From Mycobacterium sp. Root135 (GTDB lineage Bacteria > Actinomycetota > Actinomycetes > Mycobacteriales > Mycobacteriaceae): a stretch of DNA of 64,000 bases. Below are positions 6,956-15,657 of the stretch, piece after piece. The position numbers and the translations under genes are program-made. How positions within the stretch are numbered: the first letter of the stretch is position 1; the number at the start of each line of letters is the position of its first letter. The notes beneath the pieces are model-generated. The model was not told where the DNA came from. It ran no database searches and saw only the letters and a program-made list of their open reading frames with translations. The stretch is taken from the NCBI RefSeq assembly GCF_001426545.1, contig NZ_LMEZ01000005.1, positions 767,333 through 831,332 on the forward strand, read 5' to 3'.

Positions 6956-7771
6956 TCAGATGCGGCGGGCGCGCAGCCCGTTCAGGAACGGACAACCCAT
7001 CAGGATCCGGATGGCCTGGCTGAGACCGGTGACGTCGTCGACCGGCTTGGCGAACGGCAACCGCACGTCGTGGTCGCCGTCTTCGGCCTCGACGCGGAGC
7101 TGGACGCCGTAGCGGTCGAGCCCCAGCGGTCGGACGTGGCCGCGTCGCAGCGGTGTCGGGAGCCGGTTGGCCAGACGGTCGACCACTTCCCGATGAGCGG
7201 ACTCGAGGTGCTGGAGCCAGCCCGATTCCATGGCGCAGAAGGGGTCTGGCTGGGCGTCGAGCAGGGCACTGACGCCGACGGACTCGGCTCCCGTCGAGTC
7301 GGCCACAACGACCGAGTCGATCTCGAGCCGCACCAGGGTGTAGGGGGTGTCGCCGCCCTCGGCCTGCTCGGTGCCGGTGTTCACTTGCAGCAGCGCAGGA
7401 TTCGGGTTCTGCTGGGCGATCATGTCGAGGAGTCCCGACAGACCGGACGGCGGGACGTGGAACAGGCGGCCGCTGATCCAGACGAGCGAGCGCACCGGCT
7501 CGCGCAGTGGGAGCGGCGCGTAGTCGGTCATCTCGAGGACCGCCTGAATGCCCGAGGCGCCCGAGGTGACGATCATCCCGGCCAGCGGACCCCCGGAGGG
7601 CACCATGATCGCGAACGACCCGTCGTCGAGGAGGTGGTGCATCGGGGTGGGGGTGGGGTCGGCGCCCTCCGCGGCCAGCATCGCGCCGCCGCCACGGGCG
7701 CACGCGCTGCGAATCCGTTCGGCCGTCGTGGGTGCCACCAGGGCCGTTCCTGCCGTTGCGTCGCCGATCAT
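6956..7771 (-). CDS. DUF2470 protein, probable iron/haem-related split-barrel
   Basis: A 271-residue soluble protein. The N-terminal two-thirds resembles the flavin-binding split-barrel fold seen in haem-utilisation proteins (PMHHLLDDGSFAIMVPSGG, LVWISGRLFHVP). The C-terminus (about 185-265) is a DUF2470 domain, recognisable from SAHREVVDRLA and HVRPLGLDRYGVQL. By order it corresponds to M. tuberculosis Rv3839, a gene reported as IdeR-regulated. The ATG has a GGAAGG ribosome site. TAGGGT at 7799-7804 (minus strand) is a likely -10 and is covered by two IdeR-like boxes. A role in haem or iron use is inferred from domain and regulation; the reaction is not known. Confidence 0.8.
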   Translation of the reverse strand: MIGDATAGTALVAPTTAERIRSACARGGGAMLAAEGADPTPTPMHHLLDDGSFAIMVPSGGPLAGMIVTSGASGIQAVLEMTDYAPLPLREPVRSLVWISGRLFHVPPSGLSGLLDMIAQQNPNPALLQVNTGTEQAEGGDTPYTLVRLEIDSVVVADSTGAESVGVSALLDAQPDPFCAMESGWLQHLESAHREVVDRLANRLPTPLRRGHVRPLGLDRYGVQLRVEAEDGDHDVRLPFAKPVDDVTGLSQAIRILMGCPFLNGLRARRI

Positions 7772-7791
7772 CGCGTCTGCCTTCCGTCGGA

Positions 7792-7820
7792 TGAGGTAAC
7801 CCTAACTTAGGCTAGCCTCA
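7792..7820 (-). promoter_or_regulatory. Two offset IdeR boxes over the DUF2470 promoter
   Basis: 7802-7820 matches the IdeR consensus at 14 of 19 positions, with core TTAGGCTAGCCT. 7792-7810 matches at 13 of 19. The two boxes are offset by 10 bp, which would let two regulator dimers bind, and they cover the putative -10 (7799-7804). This predicts repression in high iron. Confidence 0.65.
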
Positions 7821-7884
7821 CCGAATGGTGCAAGTGTTTCCGAAATGGTCGCCGCGGGTCGGTGGGCGACGGGCTCGGTGCCGA

Positions 7885-7890
7885 TAGGGT
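7885..7890 (+). promoter_or_regulatory. Putative -10 (TAGGGT), leaderless pheA mRNA
   Basis: TAGGGT ends 6 nt before the pheA GTG start. No Shine-Dalgarno is present. Confidence 0.45.
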
Positions 7891-7896
7891 TGACCC

Positions 7897-8817
7897 GTGC
7901 CACGCGTCGCCTACCTGGGTCCCCAGGGGACCTTCACCGAGGCGGCATTGCTGCAGATGGTCGGCGCCGGTGCCCTCCCCGACTCGTCGCCGCTGGTGCC
8001 GGTGACGTGCGACAGCGCCGACGGCGCGCTGGCCGCCGTTCGCAGCGGAGCCGCCGACTACGCCTGCGCACCGATCGAGAGTTCGATCGAGGGCTCGGTG
8101 GTGCCGACGATGGACAGCCTCGCCGCGGGCACGCCGCTCCAAATCTTCGCCGAGCACACGCTCGACGTGGCCTTCAGCATTGCCGTCCGCCCCGGCACCG
8201 CCGCCTCCGCCGTTCGGACCGTCGCCGCCTTCCCCGTGGCCGAGGCGCAGGTCAAGCGGTGGCTGGCCGCACACCTCCCCACCGCTCACACGGTGCTCAC
8301 CACGTCCAACGCCGCCGCGGCGCACGACGTCGCCGAGGGCAGGGCCGACGCAGGGGTCAGCACCGCGCTCGCCGCCCAGCGGCTTGGACTGGCCACGCTG
8401 GCCGACGGGGTGGTCGACGAACCGAACGCCAGGACCAGATTCGTCCTCGTCGGCCCGCCGGGACCGCCGCCGGCGCGCACCGGCGCGGACCGCACGTCGG
8501 TCGTCTTGCGGCTCGACAACGTGCCAGGTGCGCTGGTCGCCGCGATGACCGAACTCGCGATGCGCGACATCGACCTGGTTCGCATCGAATCGCGGCCAAC
8601 TCGAGTCGAATTGGGGACGTACTTCTTCTTCCTGGACTTCGTCGGGCACGTCGACGACGATCCGGTGGCCGAGGCACTTAGAGCGCTTCACAGACGTTGT
8701 GCAGACGTGAGATACCTGGGTTCATGGTCGACAGGCACCGCCGTCGGTGCGACACCGCCGGTCACCGACGAGGCGACCGGCTGGTTGGCCGCACTTCGAG
8801 AGGGGCGCGTCCGATGA
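7897..8817 (+). CDS. pheA: Prephenate dehydratase
   Basis: A 306-residue enzyme that converts prephenate to phenylpyruvate for phenylalanine synthesis. The N-terminus VAYLGPQGTFTEAA and the catalytic ARTRFVLVG (TRF motif) are present. The periplasmic-binding-like domain spans about 1-185. A regulatory ACT domain follows from about 200 (DNVPGALVAAMTELAMRDIDL and RIESRP), expected to bind phenylalanine. No chorismate mutase domain is fused. The stop overlaps the start of the next gene by 4 bp (ATGA). Confidence 0.95.
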   Translation: MPRVAYLGPQGTFTEAALLQMVGAGALPDSSPLVPVTCDSADGALAAVRSGAADYACAPIESSIEGSVVPTMDSLAAGTPLQIFAEHTLDVAFSIAVRPGTAASAVRTVAAFPVAEAQVKRWLAAHLPTAHTVLTTSNAAAAHDVAEGRADAGVSTALAAQRLGLATLADGVVDEPNARTRFVLVGPPGPPPARTGADRTSVVLRLDNVPGALVAAMTELAMRDIDLVRIESRPTRVELGTYFFFLDFVGHVDDDPVAEALRALHRRCADVRYLGSWSTGTAVGATPPVTDEATGWLAALREGRVR

Positions 8818-9494
8818 CCGGTCGACTGATACTGGTTCGCCACGGCCAGTCACACGCCAACGTCGCCCGGCAGCTCGACACCCGGCCGCCCGGCGCACCG
8901 CTCACCGACCTTGGCCACGAACAGGCACGAGCATTCGGCCGCTCCCTCGAACATCCCGTCGGCCTGTTGGCGCACTCCACCGCCCTGCGTGCGGTCCAGA
9001 CGGCCGCCGAGATCGGTACGCACCTGGGCCTGGACGCCGTCGAATTGGACGGCATCCACGAGGTGCAGGCCGGCGACCTCGAAGACCGCAGCGACGAGGA
9101 CGCGCACGAGGAGTTCAACGCCATCTACCGGCTATGGCAGAACGGCGATCTCGAAGTCCCCATGCCCGGCGGCGAGAGCGCCCAGCAGGTGCTCGACCGC
9201 TACCTGCCGGTGGTGACCCAGCTGCGCCTACGCTTCCTCGACGATCACGCGTGGGTGGGTGACGTCGTCGTGGTGAGCCACGGCGCCGCGATCCGGTTGG
9301 TCGGTACCGCGCTCTCCGGCGTCGACCCCGGCTTCGCCATCGAACATCACCTCGCCAACACCGAGTGCGTGGTCTTGAGCCCGATCACCGACGGCCGCTG
9401 GAGTTGCCTGCAGTGGGGGCCGTTCACGCCACCGTTCGAACCGGTCGAGCACCCGGTCGAGGACGCGGCGCACAGCGCCGATCCGATGGGCTGA
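8814..9494 (+). CDS. Histidine phosphatase superfamily (phosphoglycerate mutase-like)
   Basis: A 226-residue histidine phosphatase. The phospho-accepting His lies in LVRHGQSHAN and the second catalytic His in VVVSHGAAIRL; the glutamate of IHEVQAGDLEDRS fits the acid. It corresponds to M. tuberculosis Rv3837c, annotated there as a phosphoglycerate mutase, but a phosphatase activity is equally possible from sequence. ATG at 8814 overlaps the pheA stop, so translation is coupled. The longer upstream frame is ruled out because it lies inside pheA. Confidence 0.88.
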   Translation: MTGRLILVRHGQSHANVARQLDTRPPGAPLTDLGHEQARAFGRSLEHPVGLLAHSTALRAVQTAAEIGTHLGLDAVELDGIHEVQAGDLEDRSDEDAHEEFNAIYRLWQNGDLEVPMPGGESAQQVLDRYLPVVTQLRLRFLDDHAWVGDVVVVSHGAAIRLVGTALSGVDPGFAIEHHLANTECVVLSPITDGRWSCLQWGPFTPPFEPVEHPVEDAAHSADPMG

Positions 9495-9500
9495 CCCAGG

Positions 9501-9692
9501 TCACGATGCCGCGGAGGCGACGACGACCACCGCGCAGGTGCAGCCGACCGCTTCGCAGTCGATGCTGAAGGAGTGCAGACCGTCGGGGGTGGCACAGTCC
9601 TCTGTGCACTCGACGTGGAACGAGGCGTGGTGCACGAGCGTGCCGTGGCAGTGGTCGAGGTCCTCCCGGCACTCGCGACAAACATCCGACAT
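9501..9692 (-). CDS. Small Cys-rich protein, probable metal binder (63 aa)
   Basis: A 63-residue protein with eight cysteines and several histidines: CRECREDLDHCHG at the start, then ECTEDC and CEAVGCTC. The Cys/His pattern suggests zinc binding. The start is ATG at 9692 with GGAG 5 nt upstream; the longer frame to 9815 runs through a tandem repeat and is unlikely to be coding. I recognise the pattern from other mycobacteria but know of no assigned role. It is convergent with the histidine phosphatase and lies downstream of the zincin gene on the same strand. Confidence 0.75.
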   Translation of the reverse strand: MSDVCRECREDLDHCHGTLVHHASFHVECTEDCATPDGLHSFSIDCEAVGCTCAVVVVASAAS

Positions 9693-9742
9693 GTCTCCAG
9701 TTGTAGCACCGCCCACCGACGAACCTTGGCTGCCGCGCCTGA

Positions 9743-9798
9743 AACCCCCCCGTCGCTCCGCTCGCCCCGGAACCCCCCCGTCGCTCCGCTCGCCCCGG
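9743..9798. repeat. 28-bp tandem duplication
   Basis: Two identical 28-bp units, 9743-9770 and 9771-9798, each consist of AA, seven C residues, then GTCGCTCCGCTCGCCCCGG. They fill the gap between the small Cys-rich gene and the zincin gene. Read on the minus strand the unit contains GGCGAGCGGAGCGAC. The C7 tract makes it prone to slippage. Confidence 0.9.
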
Positions 9799-9805
9799 AA
9801 GTGGT

Positions 9806-10156
9806 TCAGGCCCAACCGAGTTCGTGCAACCGGTCGTCGTCGATGCCGAAGTGGTGGGCGATCTCGTGGATCACCGTCACGGTCACCTCGTGAACCACGT
9901 CGCCCTCGCTGTCGCAGATGTCGAGCAACGCGTGGCGGAAGATCGTGATGGTGTCGGGCAGCGAGCCGAAGTACGTGGAGTCGCGTTCGGTCAGCGCGAC
10001 GCCCTCGTAGAGCCCAAGCAGATCGGGCTCCTCGGGATGGCGGTCCTCGACGAGCACGACGACGTTGTCGATCGCCTTCGCAAGGGTGGGCGGGATCTCG
10101 TCGAGCGCGTCGGACACCAGCTCGTCGAACCTGTCCGAGCTCATCCGAACGGGCAC
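9806..10156 (-). CDS. Zincin-like metallopeptidase
   Basis: A 116-residue minimal zincin. The zinc site HEIAHHFGIDDD fits HExxHxxGxxD, with the glutamate as general base. The family (Rv3836 in M. tuberculosis) is a one-domain putative protease of unknown substrate. I used the GTG at 10156 (VPVRMSSD), 4 bp after the stop of the upstream septum-formation gene; the ATG at 10144 is an alternative that would drop four residues. The tight spacing implies one operon with that membrane protein. Confidence 0.87.
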   Translation of the reverse strand: MPVRMSSDRFDELVSDALDEIPPTLAKAIDNVVVLVEDRHPEEPDLLGLYEGVALTERDSTYFGSLPDTITIFRHALLDICDSEGDVVHEVTVTVIHEIAHHFGIDDDRLHELGWA

Positions 10157-10160
10157 GGTG

Positions 10161-11633
10161 CTACTGCCCCGGCGGCGGACCCGGCGCTACCGGAATCACG
10201 GGTGCCGGCTCGCCGACGACCGGGGCAGGTGCCGGGGCGGGGGCGGCGGGATCCCCGGCAGGCGGGAGAAGTGGCGGCCCGTCCTGCGGCGGCAGACCGC
10301 CGTCGCCCTGAGGTCCCGGCGGGGGCGGCGGACCGTTGAGGAACGTGTTGCCCTGCGGCGGGAGCGGCGCGCCCGACGTCGGGGACTGGGTGCTCTGGGT
10401 CTGCGTGCTCTGAGTCTGAGTCTGGGTGGGAGTGGCCTGCTGCCCGGGCAGGTGGTTGTTGCCCTGGCTGCTGGAGCTACTCGAGCTGCTCTGGTCGCTG
10501 AGGTCGATCTGCGACGACACCTGAGACGACGTGTCCACCGGGGGGAGCGGAATTGGCGCCATGTCCAACCGTTCCTCGGGAATGTCGGGCACCGCGACCG
10601 GCGGCTGACCGTTGATCAGCAACGGCCCCTTGGCGCTGTTGAGCAGCGTCGACCAGCCACCGTTGCCCAGGGTGGCGCCGATGCTGCACGACACCTGCTT
10701 GCTCCCGGCGGACCAGCTCGGCAGCGAGATCGTGCTGTAGATCAGGGTGAGAGTGGTCTTGCGCAGCGCCACGGGTGCGAGGTACGCGTCCGTCATCCGC
10801 GTGCACGCGTCCTTCACGAACTGGTCCTGGTCGCCGTCCGGCGGCACGGGGCCGGGGAACTTCTCGGCGAGGTTGACCGCCCCCGTCACCTCCATGGCGT
10901 GTGGCTTGGCGCAGTCGGTGGGGATGTCGGTGGGCTGATTGGTCGCCGGATCGATACCGAGACACGTCCCGGCCGGCCACACCTTCGACTGGTCGACGTC
11001 GGCGACCTTGCCCGCGAACGCCAGCTGGTGGTTGTCGGGTCCGGCCAGCTGCAAGCCGCACAGCATGCGGCGTTCGTCGGCCTGCCGCCACGCCTTGTCG
11101 CCCGACCAGACCAGGCTCACGCTGAACCGGCCGTTGGGGTCGTACTTCGCCCCGAGGTACTGCCGGGCCGCGGCCTGACACTGCTCCTGGCTGATCTGCC
11201 TGATGCGCGCCTCCGACGGCGGCGCGGCGTCGGGGCCGTACTCGGTGCCGGGGAACGTCCTCATGTCGATGCGGTCGGCGACTTCGAAGCGGTGCTCGTC
11301 CTTGCAGTCGACGATCTGTGCGGCGTCCGGAACCTGCTCTGGCCAGTTCAGGCACGTGCCGCGGACCGCGAGGTCGAACGTGGCGTTTCCGCGCGAACCG
11401 CCGCCCAGGGCGGTCTTGCCTGCGTTGAGTCCGACGGGGAGCCCGCCCTGTCCGCCGCCGGGGATCGCGGTGATGACGCCGGCGATGAGGAGCGCGCCCA
11501 ACGCCGTCAGCAGCAGCGCCCGTCGCGTCGACTCGGCCTGAAGGCTCCGCCACCACGCCGGGCGGCGCGACGGCGGGGCGGCCTCGTCTGCGCTCAGTTC
11601 GGCGTCATGGGGTGCATCCAACATCTGGTCCAT
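10161..11633 (-). CDS. Septum-formation-family membrane protein, low-complexity tail
   Basis: A 490-residue protein with one membrane helix near residues 41-58 (LLLTALGALLIAGVITAI) and a large outer domain. Paired cysteine motifs such as RGTCLNW, IVDCKDEHRFEV and MLCGLQLAG fit the Septum_form family. The last 130 or so residues are low complexity: a run of eight serines, TQTQTQSTQTQST, then a Pro/Gly/Ala tail. By order it equals M. tuberculosis Rv3835. The start is ATG at 11633; the longer frame would overlap divergent serS. Role in division is a family annotation, not proven. Confidence 0.82.
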   Translation of the reverse strand: MDQMLDAPHDAELSADEAAPPSRRPAWWRSLQAESTRRALLLTALGALLIAGVITAIPGGGQGGLPVGLNAGKTALGGGSRGNATFDLAVRGTCLNWPEQVPDAAQIVDCKDEHRFEVADRIDMRTFPGTEYGPDAAPPSEARIRQISQEQCQAAARQYLGAKYDPNGRFSVSLVWSGDKAWRQADERRMLCGLQLAGPDNHQLAFAGKVADVDQSKVWPAGTCLGIDPATNQPTDIPTDCAKPHAMEVTGAVNLAEKFPGPVPPDGDQDQFVKDACTRMTDAYLAPVALRKTTLTLIYSTISLPSWSAGSKQVSCSIGATLGNGGWSTLLNSAKGPLLINGQPPVAVPDIPEERLDMAPIPLPPVDTSSQVSSQIDLSDQSSSSSSSSQGNNHLPGQQATPTQTQTQSTQTQSTQSPTSGAPLPPQGNTFLNGPPPPPGPQGDGGLPPQDGPPLLPPAGDPAAPAPAPAPVVGEPAPVIPVAPGPPPGQ

Positions 11634-11700
11634 TGTGACAGGCGAGCCGCGTCGTGTGACAAGAGATGCAGTTGTAGCGTTATGAGGCTGTGCCCCGGGG

Positions 11701-11729
11701 TTGGGGTGGCATCCCGCCAAACGTAGGGT
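11701..11729 (+). promoter_or_regulatory. serS promoter (-35 TTGGGG, -10 TAGGGT)
   Basis: TTGGGG (11701-11706) and TAGGGT (11724-11729) are 17 bp apart. The -10 ends 7 nt before the GTG start, so the mRNA is predicted leaderless. It is the best-formed promoter in the window. Confidence 0.55.
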
Positions 11730-11736
11730 TTCATAC

Positions 11737-12990
11737 GTGATCGACCTGAAGCTGCTACGTGAAGATCCCGACCGGGTTCGCACGTCGCAACGGGCGCGGG
11801 GTGAGGATCCCGCCCTCGTAGACGTGCTGCTCGACGCCGACGCGACGAGGCGCTCCTCGATCTCCGCCGCCGACGGCCTCAGGGCTGAGCAGAAGGCGGC
11901 CAGCAAGTCAGTCGGAGCGGCATCCGCCGACGAGCGACCCGCGTTGCTGGCGCGTGCCAAGCAGCTCGGCGAAGCGGTCAAGGCCGCCGAAGTGGAGCAG
12001 GCCGCGGCCGAAGCGGCCTTCACCGCGGCGCACATGGCGATCCCGAACGTCATCCTCGACGGTGTCCCGGCGGGCGGCGAAAGCGACTTCGTGGTGCTCG
12101 ACACCGTCGGCGAACCGCCTGCGATCGAGGATCCGAAGGACCACCTGGAGCTCGGCGAAGCACTGGGCCTGCTGGACATGGAGCGCGGCGCCAAGGTGTC
12201 CGGTTCGCGCTTCTACTTCCTGACCGGATACGGCGCGCTGCTTCAGCTCGGAGTCATGCAGCTCGCGGTGAAGCTGGCCACCGAGAACGACCACACCCTC
12301 GTCATCCCGCCCGTCCTGGTACGACCCGAGGTGATGTCCGGCACGGGATTCCTCGGCGCGCACGCCGACGAGATCTACCACCTCGAGGCCGACGACATGT
12401 ACCTCGTCGGCACGTCGGAGGTCCCGCTGGCCGGCTACCACTCCGACGAGATCCTCGACCTCTCCGAAGGGCCGCGACGCTACGCGGGATGGTCGTCGTG
12501 CTTCCGCCGCGAGGCGGGTAGCTACGGCAAGGACACCCGCGGCATCATTCGCGTTCACCAGTTCGACAAGGTGGAGGCCTTCGTCTACTGCAAGCCGGAG
12601 GACGCCGAAGCCGAGCACCAGCGCCTGCTGGACCTCGAGCGCCGAATGCTGGCCTTGATCGAGGTGCCCTACCGGGTGATCGACACGGCCGCAGGCGATC
12701 TGGGCTCATCGGCGGCCCGCAAGTTCGACTGCGAGGCCTGGGTGCCGACGCAGAAGACCTACCGCGAACTGACGTCGACGTCGAACTGCACCACGTTCCA
12801 GGCCCGACGCCTCTCCACCCGCTATCGCGACGAGAACGGCAAGCCGCAGATCGCGGCGACGCTCAACGGAACGCTGGGGACGACCCGCTGGCTCGTCGCC
12901 ATCTTGGAGAATCACCAGCAGCCGGACGGCAGCGTCCGCGTCCCGGATGCGTTGGTGCCCTACGTCGGAAAGTCGGTACTCACGCCATGA
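11737..12990 (+). CDS. serS: Seryl-tRNA synthetase
   Basis: A 417-residue class II synthetase that charges tRNA-Ser, near the usual family length. An N-terminal coiled-coil arm (about 25-110) precedes the catalytic core. Motif 2 is [16 protein letters not shown] and motif 3 is [31 protein letters not shown] contacts serine. The GTG start gives [10 protein letters not shown], matching other mycobacterial SerS; the ATG further upstream lies within the promoter. It is the first gene of a coupled series, with its stop overlapping the next ATG. Confidence 0.97.
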   Translation: MIDLKLLREDPDRVRTSQRARGEDPALVDVLLDADATRRSSISAADGLRAEQKAASKSVGAASADERPALLARAKQLGEAVKAAEVEQAAAEAAFTAAHMAIPNVILDGVPAGGESDFVVLDTVGEPPAIEDPKDHLELGEALGLLDMERGAKVSGSRFYFLTGYGALLQLGVMQLAVKLATENDHTLVIPPVLVRPEVMSGTGFLGAHADEIYHLEADDMYLVGTSEVPLAGYHSDEILDLSEGPRRYAGWSSCFRREAGSYGKDTRGIIRVHQFDKVEAFVYCKPEDAEAEHQRLLDLERRMLALIEVPYRVIDTAAGDLGSSAARKFDCEAWVPTQKTYRELTSTSNCTTFQARRLSTRYRDENGKPQIAATLNGTLGTTRWLVAILENHQQPDGSVRVPDALVPYVGKSVLTP

Positions 12991-13820
12991 GCCAGGGTGT
13001 CCCGGAACTCAAGACGATCGACCTCGACCTCGAGGAACTGCGGTCCTGGTTCGGGTTCGGGGTGGCTGGCAACTTCGCCGGGCACCTCGAGCAGGCCGGC
13101 GAGGCCGCGGACTTCGTGAACGTCTCGAGCGAAGGGGCGGCACCCAAGGGCATCTTCCCTTGGTACGCACCGGGTTACGACGGCTTCCTCGGTGACTTTC
13201 CGCTGTCCAACGACAGCATTCTGTTGCCCGAGAGTGACACGCCGCTGAACCTGCAGATCGAACCCGAGGTCGGGTTGGCCTGCCACGTGGCGTGGCAGGG
13301 CGACACCGTGGTGTCGCTGCAGCCGTTCGCCCTCGGCGCGTTCAACGACTGCTCGATCCGTCGGCCAGGCGCACTGAAGATCAGCCACAAGAAGAACTGG
13401 GGCCCGGCGTCCAAGGGGGTGGCCGCCCGGTTCTTCGACGTGGGCGACCTGACGCCCGACGGGCCGACGTCCACGCTGCGGCTGGTGTGCGACCTGCTCA
13501 CCGCCGACGGCGAGGAGCACGGCTACGGCGTCGACAGCCCACTGCTGGGCTACTCGTACTACGGCGAGGTGCTCCTCGACTGGGTCACCGAGCGTCTGGC
13601 CAACCAAAAGGGCTCGCCCGAGACGCCTCTGGAAGACGTCGGACAGCTGATGGTGGCGGCCGGACATCCGGCGAACGTGCTGATCGGCATCGGTGCGACC
13701 CGGTACACCGAGCTCGGCGAGTCGACCTTCCTGCAGCCTGGCGACGAGGCGATCGTTCGGGTGTACGACACCGCGTCCGATGTGTATTCCGAACTGCGGC
13801 AGGTGGTTTCATCTCGTTAG
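12987..13820 (+). CDS. DUF5718-like protein (fumarylacetoacetase-like fold)
   Basis: A 277-residue soluble protein. The opening [18 protein letters not shown] and the acidic PEVGLACHV segment resemble the DUF5718 family, which I place near the fumarylacetoacetate hydrolase fold. No known reaction can be assigned. ATG at 12987 overlaps the serS stop (ATGA), so it is translated together with serS. The MOSC gene follows with its GGAGG ribosome site overlapping this stop codon. The family name is from recall of motifs. Confidence 0.6.
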   Translation: MSQGVPELKTIDLDLEELRSWFGFGVAGNFAGHLEQAGEAADFVNVSSEGAAPKGIFPWYAPGYDGFLGDFPLSNDSILLPESDTPLNLQIEPEVGLACHVAWQGDTVVSLQPFALGAFNDCSIRRPGALKISHKKNWGPASKGVAARFFDVGDLTPDGPTSTLRLVCDLLTADGEEHGYGVDSPLLGYSYYGEVLLDWVTERLANQKGSPETPLEDVGQLMVAAGHPANVLIGIGATRYTELGESTFLQPGDEAIVRVYDTASDVYSELRQVVSSR

Positions 13821-13828
13821 GAGGTCCG

Positions 13829-14821
13829 ATGGCGGACGTCGTGGTATCCCAGCTGTGGCGGTTCCCGGTGAAGTCCATGGGCGGACACCGGGTCGACGCG
13901 GTCCGCGTCGACCGGCGAGGTGTGCACGCCGACCGGCTGTGGGCGGTCCGCGACCTCGAGAACGGCGTCACGGCGTCGGCGCGACGAGTGCCCAAGCTGT
14001 TGGGCTGCTCGGCCGCCTACATGTCCGAACCCGGGGCCGACGCCGGACCGGGCAACGTGCCGGAGGTGACCGTCACGTTTCCGGACGGCACCGAGTGCTC
14101 GAGTTCCGACGACGCGGTGCACGCGCTGCTGTCCGAGCTGATCGGCCGTGAGGTGCGACTGGTCGCGCTGCCGCCGGTCGACGACACCAGCCAGCACCGG
14201 ATGACGATGGCCGACTCGCTGGCGAACTTCCGCGAAGCGCAGGTGCGCAAGGACTTCGGGCTCGACGATGCCGAGGCGCTGCCGGACACCTCGGTGTTCA
14301 GCACCAAGGACATCATCACGCTGGCCCGGTTTTCCACGCCGCCGGGTACTTTCGTCGACCTGGCGCCCGTGCATCTGATGAGCTCGACGAGCCTGGCGTC
14401 GTTGTCGGCGACCGCCGAGGCCTACGACGTGCGGCGGTTCCGGCCCAACGTCCTGGTCGACGTCGGTCAGTCGGATGCAGAGTTCCCCGAAACGGCCTGG
14501 GCGGGCGGGGACGTCGAGATCGGTTCGGCCACCCTTCGCGTCACGATCCCGACCATCCGCTGCGTGGTGCCCACCAGGCCGCAGGCGGGGCTGGACCTCG
14601 ATCGTGGGGTCACCCGCCAACTGGCGGACCGGACGAACCGCTTCCTCGGCGTCTACGCCGACGTGACGCGCGCTGGGCTGCTGCACGTTGGCGACGTGGT
14701 GTCGGTGCGGCCTGCCGCCCCGCCGACGGCACGGCACCGGGTGTGGTCGACCGTGGAGAAGGCGGCCACCCGCCAGGTCCAGCGCCTGCTCGAGGCAACC
14801 GTGCTGCGGGAGAAGCATTGA
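13829..14821 (+). CDS. MOSC-domain protein (molybdenum cofactor sulfurase C-terminal type)
   Basis: A 330-residue protein with an N-terminal MOSC_N barrel (LWRFPVKSMGGHRVDAV) and a C-terminal MOSC domain from about 170. The conserved cysteine is Cys245 in TIRCVVPTRPQ. MOSC proteins bind the molybdenum cofactor or carry sulfur to it; mARC-type N-oxide reductases have the same layout. A GGAGGT ribosome site overlaps the upstream stop and sits at ideal spacing to ATG at 13829. The stop overlaps the TTG of the SDR gene. Whether it is an mARC-like enzyme or a sulfur carrier cannot be told. Confidence 0.83.
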   Translation: MADVVVSQLWRFPVKSMGGHRVDAVRVDRRGVHADRLWAVRDLENGVTASARRVPKLLGCSAAYMSEPGADAGPGNVPEVTVTFPDGTECSSSDDAVHALLSELIGREVRLVALPPVDDTSQHRMTMADSLANFREAQVRKDFGLDDAEALPDTSVFSTKDIITLARFSTPPGTFVDLAPVHLMSSTSLASLSATAEAYDVRRFRPNVLVDVGQSDAEFPETAWAGGDVEIGSATLRVTIPTIRCVVPTRPQAGLDLDRGVTRQLADRTNRFLGVYADVTRAGLLHVGDVVSVRPAAPPTARHRVWSTVEKAATRQVQRLLEATVLREKH

Positions 14822-15657
14822 GCCGGGTGGCGGTGATCACCGGCGGTGCCGGCGGGATGGGTCTGGCCACGGCCAAGATCGTCGGTCGCGAGCACGCGGT
14901 CGTCCTGTGTGACATCCGCCAGGATCGACTCGACAGCGCAGTTGGCGCGCTCGAGGGACTGGGCGTCACGGTGACGGCGGTGAACTGCGACGTCACCGAC
15001 CGTGCGGCGGTCACCGAAATGTTGCAGACCGCAACGACTCTCGGGCCAATTGTCTCGGTGATCCACACTGCCGGGGTGAGTCCCAGCATGGGCGACGCCG
15101 AGTACGTGACGAGGACCAACGCGCTCGGCACGCTCCGCGTCAACGAGGCCTTTCACGCTGCCGCGCCCGCGGGGTCGGCGATCGTAAACGTGGCCTCGAT
15201 GGCGGCGCATCTGGTTCCCGAGGAGCTCATCCCCACCGCGGCGTTCCCGCTTGCCCTGGACGACGAGGACGCCTTCATGGCGGGCGTGCGCTCGGCGTGC
15301 GACGCCATGCCCGAGCCGTCGCGGTCCGCTTTCGCCTATGCGGTGAGCAAGAGTTTCGTCAAGTGGTACAGCGCATCTCAGGCCGAGCGGTTCAACGGAC
15401 GGGGCCAGCGCATCGTGTCGGTCTCGCCCGGTTCGGTGGACACGGAGATGGGCAAGCTCGAGGAGCGCAACGGTGCGGGCGCGATCGTCGCCGACTTCGC
15501 GGTGCCACGCTGGGGCAACGCCGAGGAGATGGCCGAACTGTTCGCGTTCTGCGCCAGTGACAGGGCCGGCTACCTCACCGGAACCGACATCCTCGTCGAC
15601 GGCGGCGTGGTGGCCTCGATGAGGGAGCGGGCCAGGGTGGCCGCCCGGCAGGCTTAA
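14818..15657 (+). CDS. Short-chain dehydrogenase/reductase
   Basis: A 279-residue classical SDR. The NAD(P) motif is GGAGGMG near the N-terminus, followed by CDIRQDRLDS and a probable NAD-preferring Asp. The catalytic YAVSK is present and NVAS supplies the serine. A longer-than-usual insert lies between the catalytic Ser and Tyr. I used TTG at 14818, overlapping the MOSC stop; GTG at 14827 is the alternative. It ends a coupled row serS-DUF5718-MOSC-SDR. Substrate unknown. The stop codon overlaps that of the opposing gene within TTAA (15654-15657). Confidence 0.82.
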   Translation: MSRVAVITGGAGGMGLATAKIVGREHAVVLCDIRQDRLDSAVGALEGLGVTVTAVNCDVTDRAAVTEMLQTATTLGPIVSVIHTAGVSPSMGDAEYVTRTNALGTLRVNEAFHAAAPAGSAIVNVASMAAHLVPEELIPTAAFPLALDDEDAFMAGVRSACDAMPEPSRSAFAYAVSKSFVKWYSASQAERFNGRGQRIVSVSPGSVDTEMGKLEERNGAGAIVADFAVPRWGNAEEMAELFAFCASDRAGYLTGTDILVDGGVVASMRERARVAARQA

